Origin: an uncultured Bacteroides sp.
GTDB taxonomy: Bacteria > Bacteroidota > Bacteroidia > Bacteroidales > Bacteroidaceae
Reading direction: 5' to 3'
Assembly (NCBI GenBank): GCA_900553185.1
Contig: USCT01000003.1
Span: 1-64,000 of the forward strand
DNA length: 64,000 bases
Of this stretch, positions 34,310 through 43,914 are shown in pieces. Positions within the stretch are counted from its first letter, which is position 1. Every line of letters starts with the position of its first letter. A model generated the notes under the pieces. The model saw nothing but the letters and a program-made list of their open reading frames with translations, had not been told where the DNA came from and did not search any database. Position numbers and translations under genes: made by a program.

Positions 34310-34340
34310 CAAAGGTAAAGGCTTTTTTGTAATCTACAAA
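34310..34340 (-). promoter_or_regulatory. ilv operon promoter
   Basis: On the minus strand TTTG (34337-34340), 19-bp spacer, TACCTTTG (34310-34317). It precedes the leader peptide by about 36 bp. The stretch 34341-34544 between this promoter and the phosphoglucomutase terminator holds nothing recognisable. Confidence 0.75.
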
Positions 34341-34544
34341 TAAAATGATAGTTTTTTTTCTTATAAACTATTATTCGTTACAAATAGGTTGTTTTTATTA
34401 TCAGTTTATTAGAAAAAGAGAAATTGTACGGACCCAGAAACACCCGTTTTAACTGTTCCACACTGGAAAAACGAACCACTACCGTTACGGCCAAACAAAG
34501 TCAGAGTATGGCCGGACATTACATCCCCTCATTTTTCCGATCAA

Positions 34545-34601
34545 TAAAAAAAGAATTACGAATCCAGAAAAGAAAGTCCCTCCCCCGGATTCGTAATTCT
34601 T
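34545..34601 (-). terminator. Terminator after phosphoglucomutase
   Basis: AAGAATTACGAATCC (34551-34565) is perfectly complementary over 15 bp to GGATTCGTAATTCTT (34587-34601); the minus strand continues TTTTTTTATT. Confidence 0.9.
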
Positions 34602-34634
34602 CATCTTTATATAATAACCGAATGGTCAGTTACC

Positions 34635-36380
34635 TTAAATACCTAATGATTTTTTAACAGCTTCCACTTTTTCTGTAGCTGTCGCATTTGCACTTGCATA
34701 GCATTTGGGGCATCCCATTTCGCCTTTGATCTCCATATAGAACTTAATCTTCGGCTCCGTTCCAGAAGGACGTACAGAAACCTTTGTACCGTCTGCCGTG
34801 AAGAACTGCAATACGTTAGACGGTTCCGGCATATCAATATCTGTTGCATTACCTGCCGCATCAGTAGCCTTCAAGGTCTTATAGTCTTTCACCAGAACTA
34901 CCTGAGAACCGCCCAATTCCTTCGGAGGACAAGCACGGAAGTTATCCATCATGGCTTTGATTTCATCGGCACCGCTCTTACCCGGTTTTACTACATTTAC
35001 AGTAATTTCCTTAGAGAAACCATATTCCACATAGATTTCCATCAGGATATCGTACAATGTCTTTCCCTGATCCTTGGCCCATGCACAGATTTCTGCCAGC
35101 AATGAACAAGCAGAAACCGCATCCTTGTCACGGACAAAGTCTTCAGCCAGGAAGCCGTAGCTTTCCTCACCACCACCGATATACTGTTTGATACCTTCAT
35201 TCAAGCGAATCTGACGGGCAATCCATTTGAATCCAGTATAGCAATCATACATTTCGATATGATTCTTATCGGCTACTTTCTTGATCAGTTCCGTTGTTAC
35301 AATGGTTTTCACGATGAATTCATTGCCTTTCATCTTACCCATTGCGATACGATTCTTAATGATATAATACAGGAAAATCAAGCAGGTCTGGTTACCATTA
35401 ATCAATACCCATTCACCCTTGCTGTCCTTACAAGCCATACCTACACGGTCAGCATCCGGATCGGAAGCCATGACAATATCGGCGTCGATTTCTTTAGCCA
35501 GTTTAATGGCCAAAGTCAAAGCTTCTGCATTTTCCGGATTCGGAGATACCACTGTCGGGAAGTCACCGCTCTTTACCATTTGTTCGGGTACGCAATGAAC
35601 ATTTTCAAATCCCCACAACTTCAATGACTGCGGAATCAGCATCATACCTGTACCATGAATCGGAGTATACACAATCTTCAGATCTTTCTGACGCTTGATA
35701 ACCTCCGGGTCGATTGAAATAGAATGAACCTGAGTCAGGTAATCGTCATCTATTTCCTTACCGATGATTTGAATCAGTTCCTTGTTTCCTTCGAATTTGA
35801 TGTCAGCAGCCGAACTTACCTTGTTCACTTCGTCAATGATACCTTTGTCATGCGGAGCCAACACCTGAGCACCGTCATCCCAATAAGCTTTGTAACCGTT
35901 ATATTCCTTCGGGTTATGCGAAGCAGTCAGAATGATACCGCTCTGACATCCCAGACGACGGATTGCAAACGACATTTCCGGAGTAGGACGCATATCTTCG
36001 AACAGATATACCTTGATACCGTTGGCCGAAAAAATATTGGCAGAAATCTCGGCAAATTTCTGGCTGTTGTTACGGCAGTCATAACCTACTACTACCGAAA
36101 TATCTTTTTTGCCAGCAAAACATTTGTTCAGATAATTGGACAAGCCCTGGGTAGCTGCTCCCACGGTATAAATATTCATACGGTTTGAACCGACTCCCAT
36201 AATGCCGCGCAAGCCGCCTGTACCGAATTCCAGGTCTTTGTAAAAAGCTTCTATCAAATCGGTCTTATCCGGATTTTCCAACATGCGTTTTACTTCGGCC
36301 TGTGTTTCTGCATCGTACTCAGGGGCCAACCATTTTTGTGCTTTTTCTGTACACTGTTTGATCAATTCTTCGTTTTCCAT
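34635..36380 (-). CDS. Phosphoglucomutase/phosphomannomutase
   Basis: 581 residues, alpha-D-phosphohexomutase superfamily. Catalytic phosphoserine Ser154 in LTASHNPKEYNGYK, metal-binding DPDADRVG, sugar-binding GGGEESYG and phosphate-binding RPSGTEPKIKFY are all present and in order. It interconverts hexose 1- and 6-phosphates; specificity between glucose and mannose cannot be settled from motifs, although length and YGF-type loop suggest a PgcA-like phosphoglucomutase. Monocistronic with its own terminator. Confidence 0.92.
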   Translation of the reverse strand: MENEELIKQCTEKAQKWLAPEYDAETQAEVKRMLENPDKTDLIEAFYKDLEFGTGGLRGIMGVGSNRMNIYTVGAATQGLSNYLNKCFAGKKDISVVVGYDCRNNSQKFAEISANIFSANGIKVYLFEDMRPTPEMSFAIRRLGCQSGIILTASHNPKEYNGYKAYWDDGAQVLAPHDKGIIDEVNKVSSAADIKFEGNKELIQIIGKEIDDDYLTQVHSISIDPEVIKRQKDLKIVYTPIHGTGMMLIPQSLKLWGFENVHCVPEQMVKSGDFPTVVSPNPENAEALTLAIKLAKEIDADIVMASDPDADRVGMACKDSKGEWVLINGNQTCLIFLYYIIKNRIAMGKMKGNEFIVKTIVTTELIKKVADKNHIEMYDCYTGFKWIARQIRLNEGIKQYIGGGEESYGFLAEDFVRDKDAVSACSLLAEICAWAKDQGKTLYDILMEIYVEYGFSKEITVNVVKPGKSGADEIKAMMDNFRACPPKELGGSQVVLVKDYKTLKATDAAGNATDIDMPEPSNVLQFFTADGTKVSVRPSGTEPKIKFYMEIKGEMGCPKCYASANATATEKVEAVKKSLGI

Positions 36381-36451
36381 GATTCAATATTTAAGTTAGA
36401 TTATTTCCTATTAAGCAAAGCAAAAATAAAAGATTCTTATAAAATATCCTA

Positions 36452-36493
36452 ATAAAAAAAGGGGTATTTTCAACATAAGCTGAAAATATCCCC
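36452..36493 (-). terminator. Terminator after the C69 peptidase gene
   Basis: GGGGTATTTTCA (36461-36472) pairs with TGAAAATATCCCC (36481-36493) with one bulged base; on the minus strand TTTTTTTATT follows. Confidence 0.8.
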
Positions 36494-36548
36494 TCTCCAT
36501 ATTTATATGTAATACTTCTGAAAGGAAAGAAGTTACAAAACGGACCTA

Positions 36549-38204
36549 TCAGTTCAACTTCTTCATTTCATAACGGTTACCAGTGGATTTCACCAGTTCC
36601 TTCAGAAATTCCTCGCTGTAGCCCGGACGATCCAGAGGCGCACAGTTTCCGGTTTCCGGATGAACCAGGCGACCGTTATTCACACGTTTCACCGCACCAT
36701 CGTTATAACGCACAATCAGGAATTCGCCAAGCTTCTTCCAGCTGTCTACCGCATCCTGCGCAGTCATCTCCGTATAACGTGTCAGGAAATCGCGTGCTTT
36801 TGCCGGATCCTGCTGATACAGCTTCATGGCTGTAGCTTCAATGCCTTCCTGTGCATTCGCATACAAGTCTTCCAGACCGCTCTGTACCTGCTTCATATCG
36901 CCCACCATCAGGCTATAACGCGGACGGATCATATCGGCTACCCAGTTATAAATCCAGAAAGCGGAATTCCAGGAGAAAGTCACACAGTCTCCATTTCCCT
37001 CTGCATAAACGGCCGGAACCTGGTCGGTATTACAGTACACCGGAGTAAAGACCGTCATATTCGCATCATCCAGACCGAACCACAAGACACCACCTATCTC
37101 ATCCGGTAAATTGGCACGCATCTGAGCTACGAACGTAAAGGCTGTCTGTTGTGTAGAAATCGGACGTTCGTTGAAATATTCCTTTCCATCTACCTTGAAT
37201 GTCAACGGAGAAAGGCGGTACGGCATATTGAAAGCTCCGGCACCCATATCGTTGGTAATATCGAGAGCGGTTCCTTCGTAATGATCGCGCATGGCACGCT
37301 GAATATCACGGACTGACACTTTCTGATCGGGTTTGACATACAACGGCATAGGCTCCTTGCTTTCGCCCTGAATGTACGAAAGGTAAGCCTGACCTGTGGT
37401 CTTGCTGAACATATTGTAATAGCTCCATACACGAGCTTCGCAAAAACGGAGTCCACTGAAATCCAACGGACAATAGGCATCGGCAAAACTGAAATCCTTA
37501 TTGGCCCCCGTAAAATAGCCTTTTTCACGAGCAAAAGAAATGACATCCGGTGCATACAGACAGTTCTCCTTGTCATTCAGGTTGAACTGATGAATCCGGC
37601 TCTGGTTGGCATGAGCGGCGATGCAGTCGTCCGGAATACGGACAGCTACCCAGACAGCTCCTTTCACACCCGGACCCTTGCCGATCATTTCCATGATCCA
37701 CACTTCGTTCGGATCGGCAATGGAGAATGATTCACCACTGCTGTAGTAGCCATATTCCTTTACCAGATCGGTCATGACCTTGATGGCCTCCTTTGCCGAG
37801 CGTGAACGCTGCAAAGCTACATAAATCAAGCTTCCATAATCCATTACACCGGTAGTATCTACCAGTTCCGGCCGTCCGCCAAACGTAGTTTCGCCGATTG
37901 TAACCTGAAATTCATTCATGTTACCAATGACATTGTACGTTTCCCTGGCTTCTTTTATCTGTCCCAGATATTTTCCCGAATCCCAGTCATAAATGGAACG
38001 CATGGCCCCATCGGGATGCTTTGCCGCCGGATAATGGCACAAAAAACCGAACAGGCCGTATGAATCGGCCGAGTAAGATACAATCACAGAACCATCGGCC
38101 GAAGCCTTCTTGCCCACAATCAGGTTGGTACAAGTCCAGCCATTCAGCACAAAAGCCGTCAACAGAACGACGGCTGTCAGCACTCTCTTCATCATAAGTG
38201 TCAA
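36549..38204 (-). CDS. Secreted C69-family dipeptidase
   Basis: 551 residues. The signal peptide ends at GWT and the next residue, Cys25 (CTNLIVGKKASADGS), is the expected N-terminal nucleophile of C69 (PepD-like) Ntn hydrolases, exposed after processing. The family block GESFSIADPNEVWIMEMIGKG is present. It cleaves dipeptides in the periplasm or outside. The start MTLMMKR may be shortened to the second or third Met. It lies 12 bp after an M23 peptidase gene, in a tat-peptidase gene run. Confidence 0.9.
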   Translation of the reverse strand: MTLMMKRVLTAVVLLTAFVLNGWTCTNLIVGKKASADGSVIVSYSADSYGLFGFLCHYPAAKHPDGAMRSIYDWDSGKYLGQIKEARETYNVIGNMNEFQVTIGETTFGGRPELVDTTGVMDYGSLIYVALQRSRSAKEAIKVMTDLVKEYGYYSSGESFSIADPNEVWIMEMIGKGPGVKGAVWVAVRIPDDCIAAHANQSRIHQFNLNDKENCLYAPDVISFAREKGYFTGANKDFSFADAYCPLDFSGLRFCEARVWSYYNMFSKTTGQAYLSYIQGESKEPMPLYVKPDQKVSVRDIQRAMRDHYEGTALDITNDMGAGAFNMPYRLSPLTFKVDGKEYFNERPISTQQTAFTFVAQMRANLPDEIGGVLWFGLDDANMTVFTPVYCNTDQVPAVYAEGNGDCVTFSWNSAFWIYNWVADMIRPRYSLMVGDMKQVQSGLEDLYANAQEGIEATAMKLYQQDPAKARDFLTRYTEMTAQDAVDSWKKLGEFLIVRYNDGAVKRVNNGRLVHPETGNCAPLDRPGYSEEFLKELVKSTGNRYEMKKLN

Positions 38205-38216
38205 AATTTATAGATA

Positions 38217-39890
38217 TTAAAAATGAAATAATTTACGCGCTACATTGTTACACTGGTCGGTTACCACGACTTCCACTTTGTGAGGAACTCCTCTTTTCAC
38301 TTTCTCGGGATCCTGAATGACCAGGATTCCTTTCTTCAGTCCGAACAATACGAAATTTCCATCCACAAAGACCTTGTAAGTTTTGATTCCACTTTCAGAA
38401 TCCGTTACCTTGAAACGGACATTCCGGGAAGACCGCCAGCCAGATTGTCCGACGGGAACAATCCGGGGAGCAACCGTGTCCAAAGCCACAGCATACGTTC
38501 CAAATTCACGCACCCGTGTTTTCATCCATCCGCCGTCGAAAGTTCCTCCTGCCGGAGCACGCCATTTCCCTACCTTCTGAACAACATAATACTTGGATGT
38601 ATCCGCAACCGGCAAATGACGTACACCGATAGCCAGCGAACAATAACTCTGCAACGGAGTATTTCCGGCTTTGAGGGCATAATCGAAAGAGAGGCCGGTA
38701 CTGTCTCCTCCGACAGATACATCCAGACCGACATTCTCGTATACATAATACTTAGGAACGACAAACTCCAGTCCGGGTGCCTGAATCACGTTGGTACGAT
38801 CCCAGTACAACATACGGTTTCCTTCCGGCTTATTACCGGGAATCGGCTGTTCCTTTCCATGTACCACAAACGAATAAGAACGACGGTTGCCGAAACCATC
38901 CTCCAATACATAACGGAAATGATAATCACGTTCCTCGTCGATACATACCACACCCCGTTCCGCATCGGCCTTCAGCAGCCTCAACCGGTTTCCCGGAGCA
39001 ATATACGACCGCATGATCAACCGTCCGGTACGTCTCAGCTCATCGTAATCCGTAAATCCGTTAATCATCCGGTTCTCTTCGGGCAACACCTTGTCGGTTA
39101 CACTCTGAAAGACCTGCACGGAATCTACATACAGGGTAACGGAATGAACTCCATAGAAGTTGGAAGTACCATCCATGTAATCGCGTGCGCTGATACCTGT
39201 ATAGATTTTTCCCCATGCGTTGACTTTTTGCTTCAAGGCAGTTATCCCGACAAGTTTTTTCCGACCGGAACCGGCTATTACGCCTTCGCCGGGAACCGGA
39301 TAAAATCCAACCAGACTAGCGACCGGAGCTTTTGAATCTTTCAGCAACGACTTGAAATAAGGCATCGGATCAATGTATTCACCCGTATCCGTTTTCCGGA
39401 GCTCCAAATGAAGATGAGGACCGGCCGAAGAACCTTCGTTACCGCTCATGGCTATCAGATCTCCTGCCTTAACCGGAAACTGGGCCGGATCGAAGGTAAG
39501 ATCGCACGTAAAAGTCTGGTGCTCGTACTGATACGCCCGAACATACTGCTGAACAGCCGGAGCAAACGAAACGACGTGACCATAAAGCGAGGTCAATCCA
39601 TTCGGATGCGTGACAAAGATAGCTTGCCCATATCCACCATGCAGCACCATTACCCGCGAAACATAACCGTCGGCAATGCTGTGAATGGGTTTTCCCGTTA
39701 CACCCTGCGTCTTTATATCCAACCCGTTGTGAAAATGATTCGGACGAAGTTCTCCGAAATTGGCACTCAGCAGCAGCGGAAAATCAAAAGGAGAACGAAA
39801 TTCACTCTCCGTCACCTGTTGAGCCTGCATGCCTATGCCTGTAGCCAGACACAGCAGCAATCCTATTTTTCTTTTTATCGTATTCATCAT
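38217..39890 (-). CDS. M23-family metallopeptidase
   Basis: 557 residues from ATGATG at 39890; its start overlaps the tatC stop by 4 bp. Signal peptide to about residue 24 (MQAQ). The LytM/M23 domain shows the zinc ligands His54-x3-Asp58 (HNGLD), His105 (YGH) and His159-x-His161 (GPHLHLELR), so the peptidase should be active on peptidoglycan cross-links or peptides. The C-terminal 380 residues are beta-rich and not recognised. A longer reading from 40106 overlaps tatC by 220 bp and lacks a signal peptide, so it was rejected. Confidence 0.9.
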   Translation of the reverse strand: MMNTIKRKIGLLLCLATGIGMQAQQVTESEFRSPFDFPLLLSANFGELRPNHFHNGLDIKTQGVTGKPIHSIADGYVSRVMVLHGGYGQAIFVTHPNGLTSLYGHVVSFAPAVQQYVRAYQYEHQTFTCDLTFDPAQFPVKAGDLIAMSGNEGSSAGPHLHLELRKTDTGEYIDPMPYFKSLLKDSKAPVASLVGFYPVPGEGVIAGSGRKKLVGITALKQKVNAWGKIYTGISARDYMDGTSNFYGVHSVTLYVDSVQVFQSVTDKVLPEENRMINGFTDYDELRRTGRLIMRSYIAPGNRLRLLKADAERGVVCIDEERDYHFRYVLEDGFGNRRSYSFVVHGKEQPIPGNKPEGNRMLYWDRTNVIQAPGLEFVVPKYYVYENVGLDVSVGGDSTGLSFDYALKAGNTPLQSYCSLAIGVRHLPVADTSKYYVVQKVGKWRAPAGGTFDGGWMKTRVREFGTYAVALDTVAPRIVPVGQSGWRSSRNVRFKVTDSESGIKTYKVFVDGNFVLFGLKKGILVIQDPEKVKRGVPHKVEVVVTDQCNNVARKLFHF

Positions 39891-40702
39891 TGTACAATTA
39901 ACCGTCTTTTCTTTTCCACCCGACGAACAATCCAGATACTCGCTTCGTACAACAACAGAATGGGACATGCCACCATCAGCAATGTAAAGACATCCGAAGT
40001 AGGAGTAATCACCGCCGCAATGACCAGAATAACGACAACGGCATGTTTCCGGTATGTCTGCATGAACGAAACCGACAAGATACCCAGTTTGGCAAACAAC
40101 CAGCACAATACAGGTATCTCAAACACAATTCCCATCATCAGACTCAGCATCATCAACATATCGATATACGAAGTCAGAACGATGGTGTTTTCTACCTCGT
40201 TGCTCACCTGATACAAGGCCAGGAAGCGGAACGTCAAGGGAAAAATCAAGAAATAATTCAATAAAACGCCCAGCATAAACAAGACATATCCCCACACCAC
40301 TACGCGCAGGGAATATCTCCGTTCATTCTCGTACAGAGCTGGAGAAACAAAGCGGAAAAGCTGATATAATAAATAAGGAGAAGCCAGCAGCAGTCCGGCA
40401 TAAAAAGCCACACTCATGTGGGTCAGAAACTGACCGGCCAGTTCGGTATTGATCAGCTTGACATGAAATGCCTCCGGACACAGCGACGGCAGATGTATCC
40501 ATCCGGCTACCTGGCAAAAGAACCGATACAGACAGAAATCAGATTCCTTGGGCGCCAGTACTATTTCAAAAAGCTCCTCCCGGAAACAAAAGGCAATGAG
40601 AGTGGTAACAACCAGCAGAACAATACTCCGGACAAGCACTTTCCGCAGTTCGTCCAGATGATCCCAGAATGTCAGTTGCGTATTTTCCGTGCCTGCCTTC
40701 AC
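39887..40702 (-). CDS. tatC: Twin-arginine translocase subunit TatC
   Basis: 271 residues with six membrane helices. The N terminus FWDHLDELRKVLVRSI carries the conserved (F)xxHLxELR motif that binds the twin-arginine signal; SPYLLYQLFRFVSPALYENE is the usual first loop and SYIDMLMMLSLMMGIVFEIP a later helix. Forms the receptor of the Tat export machinery in the inner membrane. It overlaps tatA by 4 bp and the M23 gene by 4 bp. Confidence 0.95.
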   Translation of the reverse strand: MKAGTENTQLTFWDHLDELRKVLVRSIVLLVVTTLIAFCFREELFEIVLAPKESDFCLYRFFCQVAGWIHLPSLCPEAFHVKLINTELAGQFLTHMSVAFYAGLLLASPYLLYQLFRFVSPALYENERRYSLRVVVWGYVLFMLGVLLNYFLIFPLTFRFLALYQVSNEVENTIVLTSYIDMLMMLSLMMGIVFEIPVLCWLFAKLGILSVSFMQTYRKHAVVVILVIAAVITPTSDVFTLLMVACPILLLYEASIWIVRRVEKKRRLIVQ

Positions 40703-40920
40703 TTTGTATGGTCTTTATCTTCCTTCGGCTTGGAATCCGATTCCTCCTCCACACCATTCATTCCGTCCTTGAAGCTCTTTACCCCTTTTCCAAGGCCCTT
40801 CATCAGCTCCGGAATCTTCTTTCCACCAAAAAGGAGCAATACAATCAATGCAATGAACAACAGTTCCTGCATTCCTACTCCCATAATCAATACTATCATA
40901 TTACTCATAAGACATGTCAT
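40699..40920 (-). CDS. tatA: Twin-arginine translocase TatA/TatE
   Basis: 73 residues: one membrane helix (QELLFIALIVLLLFGGKKIP) with the FGGKKIPEL hinge and an amphipathic GKGVKSFKDG helix, then an acidic tail. Pore-forming subunit of the Tat system. The first Mets (MTCLMSNMIVLIMGVGMQE) leave the exact start open; the Met just before QELLF or MSNM are plausible. Confidence 0.93.
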   Translation of the reverse strand: MTCLMSNMIVLIMGVGMQELLFIALIVLLLFGGKKIPELMKGLGKGVKSFKDGMNGVEEESDSKPKEDKDHTK

Positions 40921-40932
40921 TTTACCCGATTG

Positions 40933-41448
40933 TCAACCTTTTCTTGCCAGCAGCTTCAGCAAACCGTATCCGCCGAACAACTGAAGCAACATACCCGGAA
41001 CTCCCATTCTGAAATCCTGCATGGCAACCACGAAACTGCCTGTCATTCCCCATTCAGCAAGACTTCCTGCTGCCTGATAGAACAATACGACAGCCAGCAA
41101 GGACAGCAGGGTAACCCGCTTTGTCCGCTGTGCCACATAACCGGCCCCCAATGCCAGCAATACAGATTTCACCAGTATGGCGGGCAATACAGCCAGCGCA
41201 GGCATACCGAACAGCCAGCTATTGAGAATCGGAGAAAGAACAGCAGTGAGCAATCCCACACGTACACCATATTTATAGGCACCTATCAAGGTAAAGAAAT
41301 AGATAGGAAGCCAGGTAGGACCTCCCAGATACATCAGGTGACACAACTGGGGGAGCAAAACATTTGCTACAACAAACAGTAACGCGAACAGATAAGTGTT
41401 TACGTCTGTATACTTCAACGCATAAAGCCGGGCAGTAGATTCCATCAC
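40933..41448 (-). CDS. ECF transporter S component-like membrane protein
   Basis: 171 residues, five or six hydrophobic helices, e.g. YLFALLFVVANVLLPQL and LPIYFFTLIGAYKYGVRVGL. Size and the GPTWLPIYFFTLIGAYKYG pattern fit ECF S components, which bind a vitamin-like substrate and use a shared energising module; the ATPases and T component are not in the window. Substrate unknown. It lies 12 bp upstream of tatA on the same strand, so co-transcription is likely but functionally unexplained. Start could be either of the first two Mets. Confidence 0.65.
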   Translation of the reverse strand: MMESTARLYALKYTDVNTYLFALLFVVANVLLPQLCHLMYLGGPTWLPIYFFTLIGAYKYGVRVGLLTAVLSPILNSWLFGMPALAVLPAILVKSVLLALGAGYVAQRTKRVTLLSLLAVVLFYQAAGSLAEWGMTGSFVVAMQDFRMGVPGMLLQLFGGYGLLKLLARKG

Positions 41449-41892
41449 ATTACAATTTTATAATTACTTGGGCAAAGATAGAAAATTCTGACAAAGAGAA
41501 AAACAGATTTTACGATTTAAATTCATTTGTCCGGAAATTAGGCGTCAGGACTTCCTTAAAGTTCAAACCAGTCGGCAGAAAAACTTACCCCGAAAACGAA
41601 CGTTTGTTCCATTTCATACACGAGCACGTTTTCTCTTAAACAAACGTTTGATCCACATCAAACACGAGCACGTTTTTTATTCCCCGATACTTCCTGCCCC
41701 CAAAGATCCCGATTGTTACAACAGCACGGATCAAATGGCTTTTCCGACAATTTCCCATGAGAACCAGAACCGGAACCGTTACATTTTTTAAAGAAGCCCT
41801 CCCCAGTTTTTTCGTATCTATATGCCAACAATCAAAAAGGAATGATTATTTTTGCAGAAAATAAACAAAATTAGTGTACTCAATCAAGCTGA
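41449..41892. other. 444-bp divergent intergenic region
   Basis: Between the divergent ECF/tat and phoH units. It holds a -7-like box TATCTTTG on the minus strand at 41473-41480 with no good -33 box, two 32-bp imperfect direct repeats (41601-41632 and 41645-41676), and a TATTTTTG -7 box on the plus strand at 41847-41854 for phoH. No coding frame is supported. Confidence 0.6.
41601..41676. repeat. Two 32-bp direct repeats
   Basis: Units at 41601-41632 and 41645-41676, 44 bp apart, differ at four positions; both begin CGTTTG and end CACGAGCACGTTTT. The second contains a perfect hairpin GTTTGAT-CCAC-ATCAAAC. Function unknown. Confidence 0.75.
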
Positions 41893-42927
41893 ATGATAGA
41901 AAAACATATTGTTTTAGAAGATATTGATCCGGTCATCTTTTATGGTGTAAACAACACCAACATGCAAATGATCAAAGCATTGTTTCCAAAACTGAGAATT
42001 GTGGCGAGAGGCAATGTCATCAAGGTCATGGGAGATGAAGAAGAAATGTGTGCCTTCGAAGACGCCATACTCGCTCTGGAAAAACATTGTTCACAATTCA
42101 ATTCACTCAACGAAGAAATCATACTCGACATCGTCAAGGGGAACAGCCCGGTCAACGAAAACACAGGCGAAGCCATCGTATTCAGCGTCACCGGAAAGCC
42201 CATCATTCCCCGAAGTGAGAACCAACGGAAACTGGTAGAAGAATTCAGGAAAAACGATATGATTTTCGCCATCGGACCGGCAGGCTCCGGAAAAACCTAT
42301 ACCGCCATTGCACTGGCCGTACAGGCACTCAAGAACAAGGAAGTAAAAAAAATCATTCTGAGCCGTCCGGCTGTCGAAGCGGGTGAGAAACTCGGTTTCC
42401 TGCCGGGCGACATGAAAGACAAAATCGATCCTTATCTGCAACCGCTTTACGACGCACTTCAGGACATGATACCGGCAGCCAAGCTGAAAGAATACATGGA
42501 GCTGAACATCATCCAGATCGCCCCCCTGGCATTTATGCGCGGCCGAACCCTGAACGATGCCATCGTCATTCTGGATGAAGCACAAAACACCACCACCCAG
42601 CAAATAAAAATGTTCCTCACCCGTATGGGCATGAATACCAAGATGATCGTTACGGGCGACATGACCCAGATAGACCTCCCCGCCTCACAGACATCAGGCC
42701 TGGTACAGGCGCTCCGGATTCTGAAAGGAGTAAAAGGTATCAGTTTTATCGAACTTAACAAAAAAGACATCGTCCGTCACAAGCTGGTTACCCGCATCGT
42801 GGAAGCCTACGAAAAATACGAAGAAAAAGAAAAGGCCGAATATGCCGAAAGGAAAACTGTCCGCAAGACAAGCCAGACCGACAAGGAACATTCAGAAGAA
42901 AATCAAGACAAACCTATTCATTCTTAA
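41893..42927 (+). CDS. phoH: PhoH-family ATPase
   Basis: 344 residues, standard PhoH/PhoL. Walker A GPAGSGKT at 128-135, Walker B AIVILDEAQNTT, and RGRTLNDA and LTRMGMNTKMIVTGDMTQID in between. PhoH proteins are cytoplasmic RNA-linked ATPases; some are phosphate-starvation induced, but no PHO-box-like repeat is seen before this copy. The C-terminal 40 residues are charged and low-complexity. Confidence 0.92.
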   Translation: MIEKHIVLEDIDPVIFYGVNNTNMQMIKALFPKLRIVARGNVIKVMGDEEEMCAFEDAILALEKHCSQFNSLNEEIILDIVKGNSPVNENTGEAIVFSVTGKPIIPRSENQRKLVEEFRKNDMIFAIGPAGSGKTYTAIALAVQALKNKEVKKIILSRPAVEAGEKLGFLPGDMKDKIDPYLQPLYDALQDMIPAAKLKEYMELNIIQIAPLAFMRGRTLNDAIVILDEAQNTTTQQIKMFLTRMGMNTKMIVTGDMTQIDLPASQTSGLVQALRILKGVKGISFIELNKKDIVRHKLVTRIVEAYEKYEEKEKAEYAERKTVRKTSQTDKEHSEENQDKPIHS

Positions 42928-42939
42928 AACATAACGAAA

Positions 42940-43887
42940 ATGAGTAAAGCATTAACAAAAACAGACTATCACTTTCCGGGTCAGAAAAGCGTGTACCACG
43001 GTAAAGTACGTGATGTATACAACATCAACGATGAAAAACTGGTAATGGTTGCTACCGACCGTATCTCGGCATTCGATGTCGTACTGCCGGAAGGTATCCC
43101 TTATAAAGGACAGATGCTGAACCAGATCGCAGCCAAGTTCCTCGACGCTACCACTGATATTTGCCCCAACTGGAAACTGGCTACTCCCGATCCGATGGTT
43201 ACCGTAGGTGTCATGTGCCAGGGATTCCCGGTAGAAATGATCGTACGCGGATACCTGTGCGGAAGTGCATGGCGTGCCTACAAGAGCGGTGTACGCGAAA
43301 TCTGCGGTGTACGTCTGCCCGAAGGAATGCGTGAAAACGAAAAATTCCCTTCTCCAATCATTACTCCGACTACCAAAGCAGAAATGGGTATGCACGATGA
43401 GGATATTTCAAAAGAAGAAATCCTGGCAAGAGGACTCGCTACTCCGGAAGAATACGAAACCCTCGAAAAATATACGCTGGCTCTCTTCGAACGTGGAACC
43501 CAGATGGCTGCCGAACGCGGACTGATCCTGGTAGATACCAAATACGAATTCGGCAAGCACAACGGTCAGATTTACCTGATGGACGAAATCCATACTCCTG
43601 ACTCAAGCCGTTATTTCTATGCCGAAGGTTATCAGGACCGTTTCGAAAGAGAAGAACCTCAGAGACAGCTGTCAAAGGAATTCGTACGCGAATGGCTGAT
43701 GGCTAACGGCTTCCAGGGCAAGGAAGGACAGAAAGTTCCTGAAATGACTCCGGAAATTGTCAATTCCATCAGCGACCGTTACATCGAGCTGTTCGAGCAC
43801 ATCACCGGCGAATCTTTCGTAAAAGCCGATACCGAACACCTGGCAGAACGCATCGAAAAGAACGTCACTGACTACCTGACAAAATAA
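42940..43887 (+). CDS. purC: Phosphoribosylaminoimidazole-succinocarboxamide synthase
   Basis: 315 residues. Step 7/8 of purine synthesis: couples CAIR with aspartate using ATP. Motifs: GKVRDVYNIND, TDRISAFDVVLPEGIPYKG, EMIVRGYLCGSAWRAY and the aspartate site DTKYEFG. It is the longer SAICAR synthetase form. It follows phoH by 12 bp. Confidence 0.95.
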   Translation: MSKALTKTDYHFPGQKSVYHGKVRDVYNINDEKLVMVATDRISAFDVVLPEGIPYKGQMLNQIAAKFLDATTDICPNWKLATPDPMVTVGVMCQGFPVEMIVRGYLCGSAWRAYKSGVREICGVRLPEGMRENEKFPSPIITPTTKAEMGMHDEDISKEEILARGLATPEEYETLEKYTLALFERGTQMAAERGLILVDTKYEFGKHNGQIYLMDEIHTPDSSRYFYAEGYQDRFEREEPQRQLSKEFVREWLMANGFQGKEGQKVPEMTPEIVNSISDRYIELFEHITGESFVKADTEHLAERIEKNVTDYLTK

Positions 43888-43914
43888 TTCTGAACATATA
43901 GCAGACAAAAGGCC

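Noticed and set aside
34424..34657. 77-codon plus-strand frame before phosphoglucomutase
   Set aside because: It runs through the pgm terminator hairpin and shows no protein-like features.
38217..40106. Longer M23 peptidase start at 40106
   Set aside because: It overlaps tatC by 220 bp, has no signal peptide and no family similarity; ATG at 39890 gives a signal peptide.
41449..41892. Riboswitch for the ECF S component gene
   Set aside because: I could not recognise TPP, FMN, cobalamin or other known consensus boxes in the minus-strand leader.
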